Notes: generated by a model not told the origin, from the letters alone. Positions 1 to 5,709 are shown, numbered from the stretch's first letter. The stretch: 14,166 nt of DNA from Chloroflexota bacterium (GCA_016875975.1 VGOF01000016.1:1-14166); one strand, 5' to 3'. Numbers and translations are program-made.

Positions 1-337
1 TGGAGCCGGAGACAGCTCCCAGGAATGCGCCGATGACGAGGGCACCGGCAGCCAGCCCCCCTCTCCATTGCCCAATCCATGACTGAAGGAAGTCACGTAC
101 GTCGGCCATGCCGCCGCTCCTTAGCAGCAGGTTCCCTGCCAGGATAAAGAAGGGCATGGCCAACAATGGAAAAGAATTGATGCTGTTGAAAGCCATGCTG
201 GCGATGGCGTCAATGGGCAGCCCGGCAGCCAGCAGGGCTATGAGTAGGGCGCCAAGACCAAAGGCAATAGCCAGGGGGGCACCACTGAGGAACAGAATCA
301 GAATTAGAATCAAGCCTATGATGGTCCAGACGTTCAT
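1..337 (-). CDS. dctM: TRAP transporter large permease (DctM family), N-terminal part
   Basis: This is the large, multi-helix membrane subunit of a tripartite ATP-independent periplasmic (TRAP) transporter. In this family it carries the ion-coupled substrate path across the inner membrane. The start is the ATG at 335-337, overlapping the dctQ stop by four bases (ATGA), a classic sign of translational coupling. The 112 visible residues begin MNVWTIIGLILILILFLSGA. They contain the family features LAIAFGLGALL, the amphipathic FPLLAMPFFILAGNLL segment near residues 60-75, and the glycine-rich GGLAAGALVIGAFLGAVSGS just before the window edge. The gene runs off the left edge, so its length and end are unknown. 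Substrate cannot be told from this part. The family call is secure. Confidence 0.93.
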   Translation of the reverse strand, partial: MNVWTIIGLILILILFLSGAPLAIAFGLGALLIALLAAGLPIDAIASMAFNSINSFPLLAMPFFILAGNLLLRSGGMADVRDFLQSWIGQWRGGLAAGALVIGAFLGAVSGS

Positions 338-825
338 GCTTGTTTACCCCTCGTCCTCTTGACCAGCTTGTATATCTCCCCTACTGCGTAGGCAGCGAAT
401 ATCAGGAAGCCTACAGGCACGCAAAGCTGTACTATCCACATGGGAATAGGTATGTACCTGGGATATACCACATTATGCGTGAACAGAAAATGCAGTGATA
501 CGATTGCACCGTATGCCATGGCGACTGCGTAGAGCAGAATACACAGGGCATTAAAGAAATCGATGGTCAACCTGGTTTTGCCTTGCACTTTTTCGATGAG
601 GAAGCCTATGGCAATATGTGCACGTTCGCCCAAGAGTGGTCCAAAGATGAGGAACATGGCCCACACGGTGAGCCATACGGTGAAATCGGATATAAAGTCA
701 AAGCTTATACCGAAAGCCTCTCTCAGGATTATGCCGGCTAGCATCAGGCAAGCGCTTAAGCCCAGTATATAAGCACAGGCAAGCTGGAAACCTCCCTCTA
801 CCTTCTTAAAGGCGTCTCCGCTCAC
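334..825 (-). CDS. dctQ: TRAP transporter small permease (DctQ family)
   Basis: This is the small four-helix membrane subunit of the TRAP transporter, which pairs with DctM and helps dock the substrate-binding protein. The protein has 163 residues, normal for the family, with hydrophobic segments near 15-34, 47-66, 88-110 and 128-148. Two family hallmarks are visible: the charged ERAHIAIGFL stretch at 67-76 after helix 2, and IPMWIVQLCVPVGF at 127-140 leading into helix 4. Translation starts at GTG (823-825), supported by AGGAGGTGA ending 3 bases upstream. The stop overlaps the dctM start. Unusually, it lies about 390 bp from dctP, its expected upstream neighbour, and that gap is filled with palindromic repeats. 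Confidence 0.93.
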   Translation of the reverse strand: MSGDAFKKVEGGFQLACAYILGLSACLMLAGIILREAFGISFDFISDFTVWLTVWAMFLIFGPLLGERAHIAIGFLIEKVQGKTRLTIDFFNALCILLYAVAMAYGAIVSLHFLFTHNVVYPRYIPIPMWIVQLCVPVGFLIFAAYAVGEIYKLVKRTRGKQA

Positions 826-924
826 TGTTCACCTCCTCTGGTCGAGATTGTTCTAATACCAAGTTGCGCAAGTTCGCACATTGCTCCGCTGAAGTCGGAG
901 ACTAGGGTGCAGGTGGCTCAAGTT

Positions 925-1014
925 GTCATTGCGAGTCCCGATGCAGTCGGGACGTGGCAATCCCGCTGCCTATCCTCAACTATGAGACTGCCACGCCCTT
1001 CGGCTCGCAGTGAC
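925..1014. repeat. Intergenic palindromic repeat A, copy 1
   Basis: This 90-bp element has near-perfect terminal inverted repeats (GTCATTGCGAG and CTCGCAGTGAC, 10 of 11 pairing). Inside are a hairpin TCCCGA-TGCAG-TCGGGA (936-952) and a second inverted pair, CGTGGCAATC at 953-962 with GACTGCCACG at 985-994. Folded, it would form a three-way, clover-like structure. A second copy at 5710-5798 shares most of the sequence, including a nearly unbroken right half. It resembles REP or MITE-like elements. No transposase is present in the window. Confidence 0.8.
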
Positions 1015-1020
1015 AAGTTA

Positions 1021-1052
1021 GGCGGAGATTGCTTCGCTTCGCTCACAATGGC
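1021..1052. repeat. Fragment related to the right end of repeat A
   Basis: The sequence GGAGATTGCTTCGCTTCGCT, followed by CACAATGGC, looks like a diverged right end of the same repeat type: its complement begins GCCATTGTGAGCGAAGCGAA, like the left terminus of repeat A. It directly follows copy 1, so the spacer may hold two nested or tandem insertions. The assignment rests on visual similarity only. Confidence 0.5.
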
Positions 1053-1109
1053 AATTTGAGTCATGATTACAAGACTGTCCGAAAAATTCCAAGAAATAAC
1101 TTGATTTGC

Positions 1110-1172
1110 GTAGGGGCGGGTTTTCAAACCCGCCCGCCTGTCTTGCGGGCGCACCTGAAGGTACGCCCCTAC
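1110..1172. repeat. Intergenic palindromic repeat B, copy 1
   Basis: The element starts GTAGGGGCG and ends CGCCCCTAC, a perfect 9-bp outer inverted repeat apart from one inserted A in the GTACGCCCCTAC end. Inside are the palindrome GGCGGGTTTTCAAACCCGCC and a second stem, CGCCCGC/GCGGGCG, around CTGTCTT. The two inner stems compete for the same bases, so alternative folds are possible. A shorter, compensated relative occurs at 5631-5658. Confidence 0.75.
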
Positions 1173-1216
1173 ATGTTATCTCCGGACAACATCGAGAATA
1201 TATTTCGACGTTGGCC

Positions 1217-2311
1217 TTACCTCGCCGAATCGATGGCCTGCATGTATTTAGGGTCGAGCTTGGCGAAAATCGACTTCTGGGCATTCACCATGGTCTGCTT
1301 CAGCTTTTTGGCGTCGTCCTCATTATAGGGTGACACCTTGGCGCTGGCTTTCCAGAACTGCATCATGATGGCGCCCTGTCGCTCGTAGTATGGCCAGGTG
1401 TCCATCCTGTTGAAGTATCCCCAGACGGGGTGCGAGATAAGCTCTCGCATGCCTGGGTCGGTCAGTTGTCCGCTCTCTGGCACCGAGTCCAGCCATTTGG
1501 TGTTGGCGGTCATGCAGACGGGCTGCACCGAGATGACGTAGGGGAGCAGGTAGGGGGTGTACCTGGGAAGCTCGTAGAAGAACAGCGCGCCGGAAAGGTC
1601 GGTTACCACGCCCTCTATCTGCTTTGTCTGCAGGGCAGTGACTACTTCGGTGTAAGGGAGAAATACCGGTTCCGCGCCCAGCGCAGCCAGCGCCTTGGCC
1701 TGTCCCTCTCCACCAAAGTACCGCATCTTGATGCCCTTGAGGTCGGAGAGGCTATTTATGGGCTTAGAGGTAAACAGGTAGACGTCGCCTACATTACCCA
1801 TCCAGGCCAGGATGGTGGTGCCCTTGCCGGCCAGCTCCTGGGTAAGCGCCTGGAACGGGTCTGTCTCCAGCACTCTCATGAAATGTTCGTAGTTATCGAT
1901 GATGCCCGGAGCCTCCAGTAATGCCCATGCCGGGTTCCATTGCTCGAAGTAATGGGGGCCTCCGTAGGTCATGTGGATAGCGCCTGAAGCCAGTGCTGTC
2001 TGGGCATCGTTCATGTTATAAAGCTGCGCCTTGTCGTAGATTTTAAGCACAAACTTATCTTTGAACTTGGGGTGCTTCTCTACCAGTGCCTGGAACATCG
2101 CCATGTAGGCGTTCAATCCGAAGCCCTCGGCGGCATCCAGCCACATCGGGCCAGCGACGGAGAATTTGCACTCGACGACACCCTCTTTTGGTGGCGTGGT
2201 AGCTGCTGGGGTTCCCTCTCCTGTGGGCGTTGCTGCTGGTTTAGCACAGCCGACAACAACTATGGCCACCACGGCCAGAATGGATAGAAGAACAAATAAT
2301 GCCTTTTTCAA
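1217..2311 (-). CDS. dctP: TRAP transporter substrate-binding lipoprotein (DctP family)
   Basis: This is the extracytoplasmic solute receptor of the TRAP system, which captures the substrate (usually an organic anion) and hands it to DctQM. The 364-residue product begins with a lipoprotein signal: MKK, a hydrophobic stretch, and VVGC with the lipidated Cys at residue 22. An Ala/Thr/Pro-rich tether (23-42) follows. DctP-family marks include LKGIKMRYFGG at 191-201, whose Arg197 is the usual carboxylate-binding residue, and the following YTEVVTALQTKQIEGV at 220-235. The start is TTG (2309-2311), placed 6 bases after a strong GGAGGT. The nearby ATG at 2314-2316 is in another frame and reaches a stop after two codons. 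The gene follows tetR on the same strand at 126 bp. The ligand cannot be deduced, though Arg197 favours a carboxylate. Confidence 0.93.
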   Translation of the reverse strand: MKKALFVLLSILAVVAIVVVGCAKPAATPTGEGTPAATTPPKEGVVECKFSVAGPMWLDAAEGFGLNAYMAMFQALVEKHPKFKDKFVLKIYDKAQLYNMNDAQTALASGAIHMTYGGPHYFEQWNPAWALLEAPGIIDNYEHFMRVLETDPFQALTQELAGKGTTILAWMGNVGDVYLFTSKPINSLSDLKGIKMRYFGGEGQAKALAALGAEPVFLPYTEVVTALQTKQIEGVVTDLSGALFFYELPRYTPYLLPYVISVQPVCMTANTKWLDSVPESGQLTDPGMRELISHPVWGYFNRMDTWPYYERQGAIMMQFWKASAKVSPYNEDDAKKLKQTMVNAQKSIFAKLDPKYMQAIDSAR

Positions 2312-2317
2312 TTCATG

Positions 2318-2323
2318 ACCTCC
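2318..2323 (-). promoter_or_regulatory. Shine-Dalgarno fixing the TTG start of dctP
   Basis: GGAGGT on the minus strand lies 6 bases before the TTG at 2309-2311. Its spacing, and the signal peptide starting right there, decide for the TTG over the out-of-frame ATG in between. Confidence 0.8.
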
Positions 2324-2437
2324 TTCCCTGACTGAGATTCTTATCGCTCCCTTTCGGGATTTCCTCTGAGCCTTTTTGCCGATATCACCTCCTGTCTTTG
2401 CTTATTCCTGGTATTACTAATCTACTGCTGACTTCAT

Positions 2438-3067
2438 TTAAGTGCTATTGCATATACCTGACAGAATCAGGTTGGTCTGATGCTTGAGGAACTCATCCAG
2501 GGTGCAGTGCTTGCCGACGAACCATCGCCTGAAGGCCCACATGTCGCCAAGGACGATGATGTCATGCGCTGTGAGCAGGGTATCGTGGTCTCTGAAATGG
2601 CCTGACTTACAGCCGGCCATCAGTATTCTGTTGAAGGTTTCGGCAAACTGGTACTCGTATTCCAGGAGTCTCTTGCGCTGGTCGGGCGATAGGTTCTTGG
2701 TCTCCTGATACCAGAAGAGGTTCAGGTCCTGAATTTCGGCTGTCATGCGGAAATACCGCTCGATTGCCAGGCGCAATGCCTCAACCGGCCCCGATTGCGA
2801 AAGAGCCTTTTCGCCTTCTCGTATGAAATCATTGACCAAGGCCAGCTCCTCATCCATGATTAGCGACATGATGTCGTTCTTGGTCTTGATGTAATGGTAC
2901 AGTGTGCCCACGGTAATTCCGCTTTCCCGGGCTATCTCGCGCACGGTGGTCTTGAGGAGTCCTTTTCTGATGAAGAGGGCAGCAGCCGCCCTGATAATCT
3001 GCAGGCGCCTGGAAACAGAATCCTGGTTGGCCTCGTTTTTTGCCTTGATGCCCGTACCTCTGACCAT
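2438..3067 (-). CDS. TetR/AcrR-family transcriptional regulator
   Basis: This is a 209-residue one-component regulator. A TetR-type DNA-binding domain lies at about residues 19-66, with a typical helix-turn-helix reading TVREIARESGITVGTLYHYI at 41-60 and the family's KTKNDI continuation. The rest is a helical ligand and dimer domain, rich in aromatic residues (FWYQETKNL), that I cannot assign to a specific ligand class. The ATG at 3065-3067 follows GAGGT with no gap, a poor Shine-Dalgarno spacing, but no better start is visible. It lies upstream of dctPQM on the same strand, so control of the TRAP transporter is likely, by inference. Its own promoter is near consensus and carries two AAGCGCTT palindromes suited to autoregulation. 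Confidence 0.92.
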   Translation of the reverse strand: MVRGTGIKAKNEANQDSVSRRLQIIRAAAALFIRKGLLKTTVREIARESGITVGTLYHYIKTKNDIMSLIMDEELALVNDFIREGEKALSQSGPVEALRLAIERYFRMTAEIQDLNLFWYQETKNLSPDQRKRLLEYEYQFAETFNRILMAGCKSGHFRDHDTLLTAHDIIVLGDMWAFRRWFVGKHCTLDEFLKHQTNLILSGICNST

Positions 3068-3087
3068 ACCTCGGCTAATCCCCCAGA

Positions 3088-3097
3088 TAAGCGCTTA
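3088..3097. promoter_or_regulatory. Candidate TetR operator 2 (palindrome TAAGCGCTTA)
   Basis: A perfect 10-bp palindrome TAAGCGCTTA lies in the tetR leader, about 20 bp before its start codon. It has the same AAGCGCTT core as the site at 3132-3141. The spacing is close to four DNA turns, which would put both sites on the same face. Confidence 0.45.
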
Positions 3098-3131
3098 GCC
3101 GCGTCGCTGGAATGGGAAAATGCTTGTCAAT

Positions 3132-3141
3132 CAAGCGCTTG
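3132..3141. promoter_or_regulatory. Candidate TetR operator 1 (palindrome CAAGCGCTTG)
   Basis: A perfect 10-bp palindrome CAAGCGCTTG overlaps the predicted tetR transcript start, directly downstream of the -10 box. It shares the core AAGCGCTT with the palindrome at 3088-3097, 44 bp away centre to centre. The position fits an autorepression operator. Confidence 0.5.
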
Positions 3142-3145
3142 CTCG

Positions 3146-3175
3146 ATTATAGATAACCTATCAACTATTTGTCAA
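3146..3175 (-). promoter_or_regulatory. Near-consensus sigma-70-type promoter of tetR
   Basis: On the minus strand, TTGACA (3175-3170) and TATAAT (3151-3146) are separated by 18 bp, both hexamers being perfect matches to the housekeeping consensus. The predicted transcript start is near 3139, about 70 bases before the tetR ATG. The hexamers are seen directly; promoter activity is inferred. Confidence 0.8.
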
Positions 3176-3209
3176 TAGGTTTTTGACATAATGTGAGGGA
3201 TTTTGTGAG

Positions 3210-4919
3210 CTAGGGCCCGGCGAATATCTGGCAGGCCCAGATTTTGCCGCTGCCGTCGATGACGATGCCCATGCCTGCCCTGGTGTATGCTGCATTGAGC
3301 ATGTTGGTCCTGTGGCCCGATGAGTTGTACCAGAGCTGTGCCATGGCATTGGCGTCGCAGGGGGTGTTGTCCTGAAGGACATTTTCTGCGCATTGATGCA
3401 TCCCGGACACATTGGCTACTATGGCGTTGCATCTTGTGCTGAAATTGTCATGGCTGAGGTCGCCCGCTGTTGCCATGTACTGGGCGTGCTGTCGGCAGAG
3501 CCCATCGATATATGAGTCCCGTGTCAGGGCAGCCTTGCCGTTGCTTGTTCTTATTGCGTTGACCGCATTAAACAATGCTTGCTCGCAAGCTGCCGCGTCT
3601 GCGGGTGGGGGGGATGCTGGCGGGGAAGCAGGTGGTGGAGAAGCTGGCGCCGCAGCAACCGTTACTGTTACCGACCTGTAAACACTGCCGGCTGAGTTAG
3701 TGGCGGTCAGAGTATAGGTTCGAGTGCTTGACAGCGTTGCTACGGCACTTCCGGAGGCAGGGACGCTACCACCTCCGGGAGATAGCGTGACCGAGGTGGC
3801 TCCGGTGACGTTCCATGACAGGGTGGAGCTGCCGCCGGCGCTGATGCTGGTAGGGCTGGCGGTGAAGGCGTTGATAACAGGTGGAGTGACAGGCGGGGAA
3901 GCAGGCGGTGGAGAAGCTGGCGCTGCAGCAACCGTTATCGTTACCGACCTGTAAACACTGCCGGCTGAGTTGGTGGCGGTCAGAGTATAGGTTCGAGTGC
4001 TTGACAGCGTTGCTACGGCACTTCCGGAGGCAGGGACGCTGCCGCCTCCGGGAGATAGCGTGACCGAGGTGGCGCCAGACGTGCTCCACATCAGCGTGGT
4101 TGTGCCAGCACTGCTGAGGCTAGAGGGGCTGGCAGTGAAGGAAATGATGACGGGTGGAGTGGTTGGTGTGGCTGGTGCTGCGACTGTAACTGTGACTGAC
4201 CTGGTAGCTGTGCCGCCAGGGCCATTAGCGGTCAAGGTGAAGGTGGTGGTAAATGGTGGCCGGATGGTGGCATAGCCAGTGGTATGAGGGAGAGGGCCGA
4301 TACCGTTGTCGATGTATATGGATGTGGCGCCGGCCACATTCCATTCCAGGGTGGTGGCATCTCCGGCCGGGATGCTGGCGGGGTTAGCCACGAAGGAGAT
4401 GATAACGGGTTGGGTGGGTGTTGGAGGTGGTGAGGGTGGTGTAAAAGAAGGCGTTGAAGGTGGGGACGCAGGTGGAGGAGTGGGTGGCGAAGTCGGCGGT
4501 GTAGCAATGCCAACTGCAACAGTAACGGATTTGGTGACGCTACCAGCAGCATTTTTGGCAGTCAGAGTATAGGTGATGGTTGCAGGTGGTGAGACGTCGC
4601 TGTTACCACTGCGCTCAACATCTCCTATGCCCTGGTCTATGGAAATCTCGGTAGCGCCAAATACATCCCATTCGAGGGTGGCCATATCCCCGGGTGTTAC
4701 GCTGGATGGGTTAGCAGTGAATGATTCGATGCTCGGTAGTCGCCAATCGTCCCCTGTAGCTGAAGGCTGACCATTGGGCGGTGATGTGGTTTCTATGATG
4801 ATTTCGCCGGTACCGGGGTTTATGGTTATTTTGTCGCAGGCAAGGCCAGTAGCAAACAGGGCTACGGCAAGTAGTGACGCAAAGACAAAATTTGTTAGGG
4901 TTTTCACGCGTGACCGCAT
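3210..4919 (-). CDS. Exported protein with four Ig-like repeats and a C-terminal CAP/SCP domain
   Basis: The product of 569 residues begins with an export signal (RSRVK, hydrophobic 15-27) ending at Cys28 in GLAC. This is a possible lipobox, although Gly at -3 is atypical. Four Ig-like or bacterial surface repeats follow at about 62-136, 171-247, 256-331 and 347-423, joined by Pro/Ser/Thr-rich linkers. The C-terminal CAP (SCP/PR-1) domain covers about 445-569. It shows the family's conserved polar residues: His490 in LSHDNF, Glu512 in CAENV and His536 in WYNSSGHRTNML. Six cysteines in the CAP domain suggest disulfides outside the cytoplasm. The ATG at 4917-4919 is chosen because GGAGG lies 8 bases upstream; an upstream in-frame GTG lies on the Shine-Dalgarno itself. 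The role is unknown; surface binding or adhesion is a guess. Confidence 0.9.
   Translation of the reverse strand: MRSRVKTLTNFVFASLLAVALFATGLACDKITINPGTGEIIIETTSPPNGQPSATGDDWRLPSIESFTANPSSVTPGDMATLEWDVFGATEISIDQGIGDVERSGNSDVSPPATITYTLTAKNAAGSVTKSVTVAVGIATPPTSPPTPPPASPPSTPSFTPPSPPPTPTQPVIISFVANPASIPAGDATTLEWNVAGATSIYIDNGIGPLPHTTGYATIRPPFTTTFTLTANGPGGTATRSVTVTVAAPATPTTPPVIISFTASPSSLSSAGTTTLMWSTSGATSVTLSPGGGSVPASGSAVATLSSTRTYTLTATNSAGSVYRSVTITVAAAPASPPPASPPVTPPVINAFTASPTSISAGGSSTLSWNVTGATSVTLSPGGGSVPASGSAVATLSSTRTYTLTATNSAGSVYRSVTVTVAAAPASPPPASPPASPPPADAAACEQALFNAVNAIRTSNGKAALTRDSYIDGLCRQHAQYMATAGDLSHDNFSTRCNAIVANVSGMHQCAENVLQDNTPCDANAMAQLWYNSSGHRTNMLNAAYTRAGMGIVIDGSGKIWACQIFAGP
3621..4073. repeat. 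Nearly identical tandem 273-bp repeats inside the CAP gene
   Basis: Bases 3621-3800 and 3894-4073 match almost base for base at an offset of 273 bp (91 codons), covering most of Ig modules 4 and 3 and their Pro-rich linkers. Modules 1 and 2 are much more diverged. The offset keeps the frame. This indicates a recent duplication or gene conversion. Confidence 0.85.
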
Positions 4920-4927
4920 ATCCGATG

Positions 4928-4932
4928 CCTCC
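4928..4932 (-). promoter_or_regulatory. Shine-Dalgarno fixing the ATG start of the CAP protein
   Basis: GGAGG on the minus strand sits 8 bases before the ATG at 4917-4919 and overlaps an alternative GTG codon at 4932-4934, arguing against that longer start. Confidence 0.75.
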
Positions 4933-4950
4933 ACTTCCGCGAATGATACT

Positions 4951-4980
4951 ATAGTAGACCTTCGTGCTTCAGGCCGTCAA
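4951..4980 (-). promoter_or_regulatory. Possible promoter of the CAP protein gene
   Basis: On the minus strand TTGACG (4980-4975) and TACTAT (4956-4951) are 18 bp apart, 5 of 6 and 4 of 6 matches to the consensus. The predicted start lies about 25 bases before the ATG. No other candidate in this short gap is better. Confidence 0.45.
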
Positions 4981-5035
4981 GCTGCTAAGGCCGCAGTGGT
5001 TGACAGGTGCTGATAGCTGGGATAGACTTCTGGAG

Positions 5036-5212
5036 ATGGGCAGAAAAACCAAGCCAAGCTGGTTTGACAACTTCAAGATCAGCTTTAAGCAGTGGATGGG
5101 GATGAAGGTCGTTCTCTGCGATAGCTGCAAATATGATTGGCGCGGCGCCTGCCGCCATCCTGAGCGGCCCAACGCCGTGTGGTGCCCTGACTATCAGAAA
5201 CGAGGCACGTAG
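5036..5212 (+). CDS. Small four-cysteine protein, possibly zinc-binding
   Basis: This is a 58-residue basic protein from the ATG at 5036. An in-frame GTG at 4964 would give 82 residues, and neither start has a well spaced Shine-Dalgarno (GGAG abuts the ATG). The C-terminal half holds the pattern CxxC-x7-C-x10-C (CDSCKYDWRGAC, then PERPNAVWCPDY), which looks like a compact metal-binding or disulfide-linked knot. The N-terminal half is aromatic and Lys-rich (SWFDNFKISFKQW). I do not recognise a named family. It is divergent from the CAP gene and ends in front of a repeat-rich spacer. The ordered cysteine pattern and composition make it look real, but it is short and could be spurious. Confidence 0.6.
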   Translation: MGRKTKPSWFDNFKISFKQWMGMKVVLCDSCKYDWRGACRHPERPNAVWCPDYQKRGT

Positions 5213-5343
5213 GGGTCGTCGCTCGTCGCTCGGGACTCGTCGCTCGCTTAAAGGCAACAGGCGTGAGGCAACAGGCAACAGTTTCCAGTCGGCAGTAGAT
5301 AGTCGGCAGTCACAGTCTGAAGGCAACAGGCAACTGCCGGTAG
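5213..5343. repeat. Composite short direct repeats between convergent genes
   Basis: The stretch begins with three copies of CGTCGCTCG (5217-5225, 5224-5232, 5238-5246), a 7-bp unit repeated at 7 and 14 bp steps. It continues with three copies of GGCAACAGGC (5253-5262, 5267-5276, 5322-5331) and two of AGTCGGCAGT (5287-5296, 5301-5310). Part of CAACTGCCGG is the complement of the CGGCAGT unit, so a hairpin is possible. No gene is seen here. Confidence 0.75.
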
Positions 5344-5613
5344 TCAATAATCAACGGACATGTGATATTTGGTCTCGTCACCATCTCGGCATAAGGTAAA
5401 GGTGACTTTTTCCCCTTGAAGTAATTCGGCTTCGCTTTCTTGGCGCAGCTTCCTGAAGTCGGCCGACTCCAGAAAAGCGCGTAATAGATCAATTTTCTGC
5501 TCAAAATCGGGTGAACCTTTACCAGCCAGGTACTCTTGCATCAGTCTCTGATGCTCTTTCCTGGCAGTGGTCTCAATACAGTGGTCGAGGGTGGGATGTA
5601 GCTCTATTTCCAT
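5344..5613 (-). CDS. Hypothetical 89-residue protein
   Basis: This is a soluble, charged protein of 89 residues with no signal peptide or membrane segment. The middle (residues about 15-70) looks helical, with heptad-like leucines (EQKIDLLRAFLESADFRKLR). The end turns to strand-like VTFTLCRDGDETKYHMSVDY. I recognise no family. The ATG at 5611-5613 lacks a clear Shine-Dalgarno, and the frame stays open for a few more codons upstream toward repeat B, so the start is uncertain. It is isolated: a repeat spacer lies on each side. Balanced composition and the lack of any better frame on the other strand favour a real gene. Confidence 0.6.
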   Translation of the reverse strand: MEIELHPTLDHCIETTARKEHQRLMQEYLAGKGSPDFEQKIDLLRAFLESADFRKLRQESEAELLQGEKVTFTLCRDGDETKYHMSVDY

Positions 5614-5630
5614 CGCGCTACCATAATCTC

Positions 5631-5658
5631 GTAGGGACAGGTTTTCAAACCTGTCCGC
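5631..5658. repeat. Intergenic palindromic repeat B, copy 2
   Basis: GTAGGGACAGGTTTTCAAAC followed by CTGTCCGC has the same layout as copy 1 at 1110. The stem GGACAGGTTT/AAACCTGTCC (5635-5656) replaces the GGCGGG/CCCGCC arm of copy 1. Both sides of the stem changed together, so pairing is kept. The far GTACGCCCCTAC end of copy 1 is absent. Confidence 0.7.
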
Positions 5659-5676
5659 AAATCACGCTCACCCTGT

Positions 5677-5699
5677 CCCTCTCCCCTCGAGGGCGAGGG
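5677..5699. repeat. Hairpin-forming repeat C
   Basis: CCCTCTCCCCTCGAGGGCGA followed by GGG can fold on itself with CCCTC pairing to GAGGG and CCC to GGG around a short TCGA centre. It occurs once in this window. I associate this type of sequence with dispersed intergenic repeats, but that cannot be tested here. Confidence 0.5.
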
Positions 5700-5709
5700 A
5701 ACCCAAAAT

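Larger units (their letters stand above)
826..1216. other. Repeat-rich spacer between dctP and dctQ
   Basis: This 391-bp stretch holds no convincing gene. The short reading frames across it on both strands are made of repeat sequence. It contains a small hairpin (stem CTCCG/CGGAG at 884-888 and 896-900), one copy of the 90-bp repeat A (925-1014), a related right-hand fragment (1021-1052), and one copy of palindromic repeat B (1110-1172). The dctQ Shine-Dalgarno sits at its low-coordinate edge. I see no clear promoter for dctQ. Confidence 0.8.

Noticed and set aside
841..924. Possible tRNA in the spacer before repeat A
   Set aside because: A small hairpin (CTCCG/CGGAG) is present but there is no acceptor stem, T-loop sequence or cloverleaf.
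918..1333. Several open frames on both strands between dctP and dctQ
   Set aside because: They are built from palindromic repeats A and B and overlap each other on both strands; the products (for example with repeated Arg/Pro-rich stretches) look non-coding.
1430..1921. 163-codon frame on the plus strand within dctP
   Set aside because: It is the antisense shadow of a clearly recognised DctP gene and shows no domain of its own.
3621..4073. CRISPR-like or satellite array
   Set aside because: The repeated unit is 273 bp, in frame and part of a protein module, with no short repeat-spacer structure.
3412..4770. Long open frames on both strands across the Ig-like repeats
   Set aside because: The low-complexity, GC-rich repeat coding keeps other frames open. 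Their Gly/Val- or Pro/Leu/His-rich products mirror the repeats.
4920..4934. GTG at 4932-4934 as start of the CAP protein
   Set aside because: It lies on the GGAGG that serves the ATG at 4917-4919 and would add five residues before the signal peptide.
4985..5347. 120-codon minus-strand frame over the small cysteine protein
   Set aside because: It runs through the direct-repeat spacer, is Ser/Arg/Leu-rich, and has no recognisable feature; the plus-strand frame has an ordered cysteine pattern.
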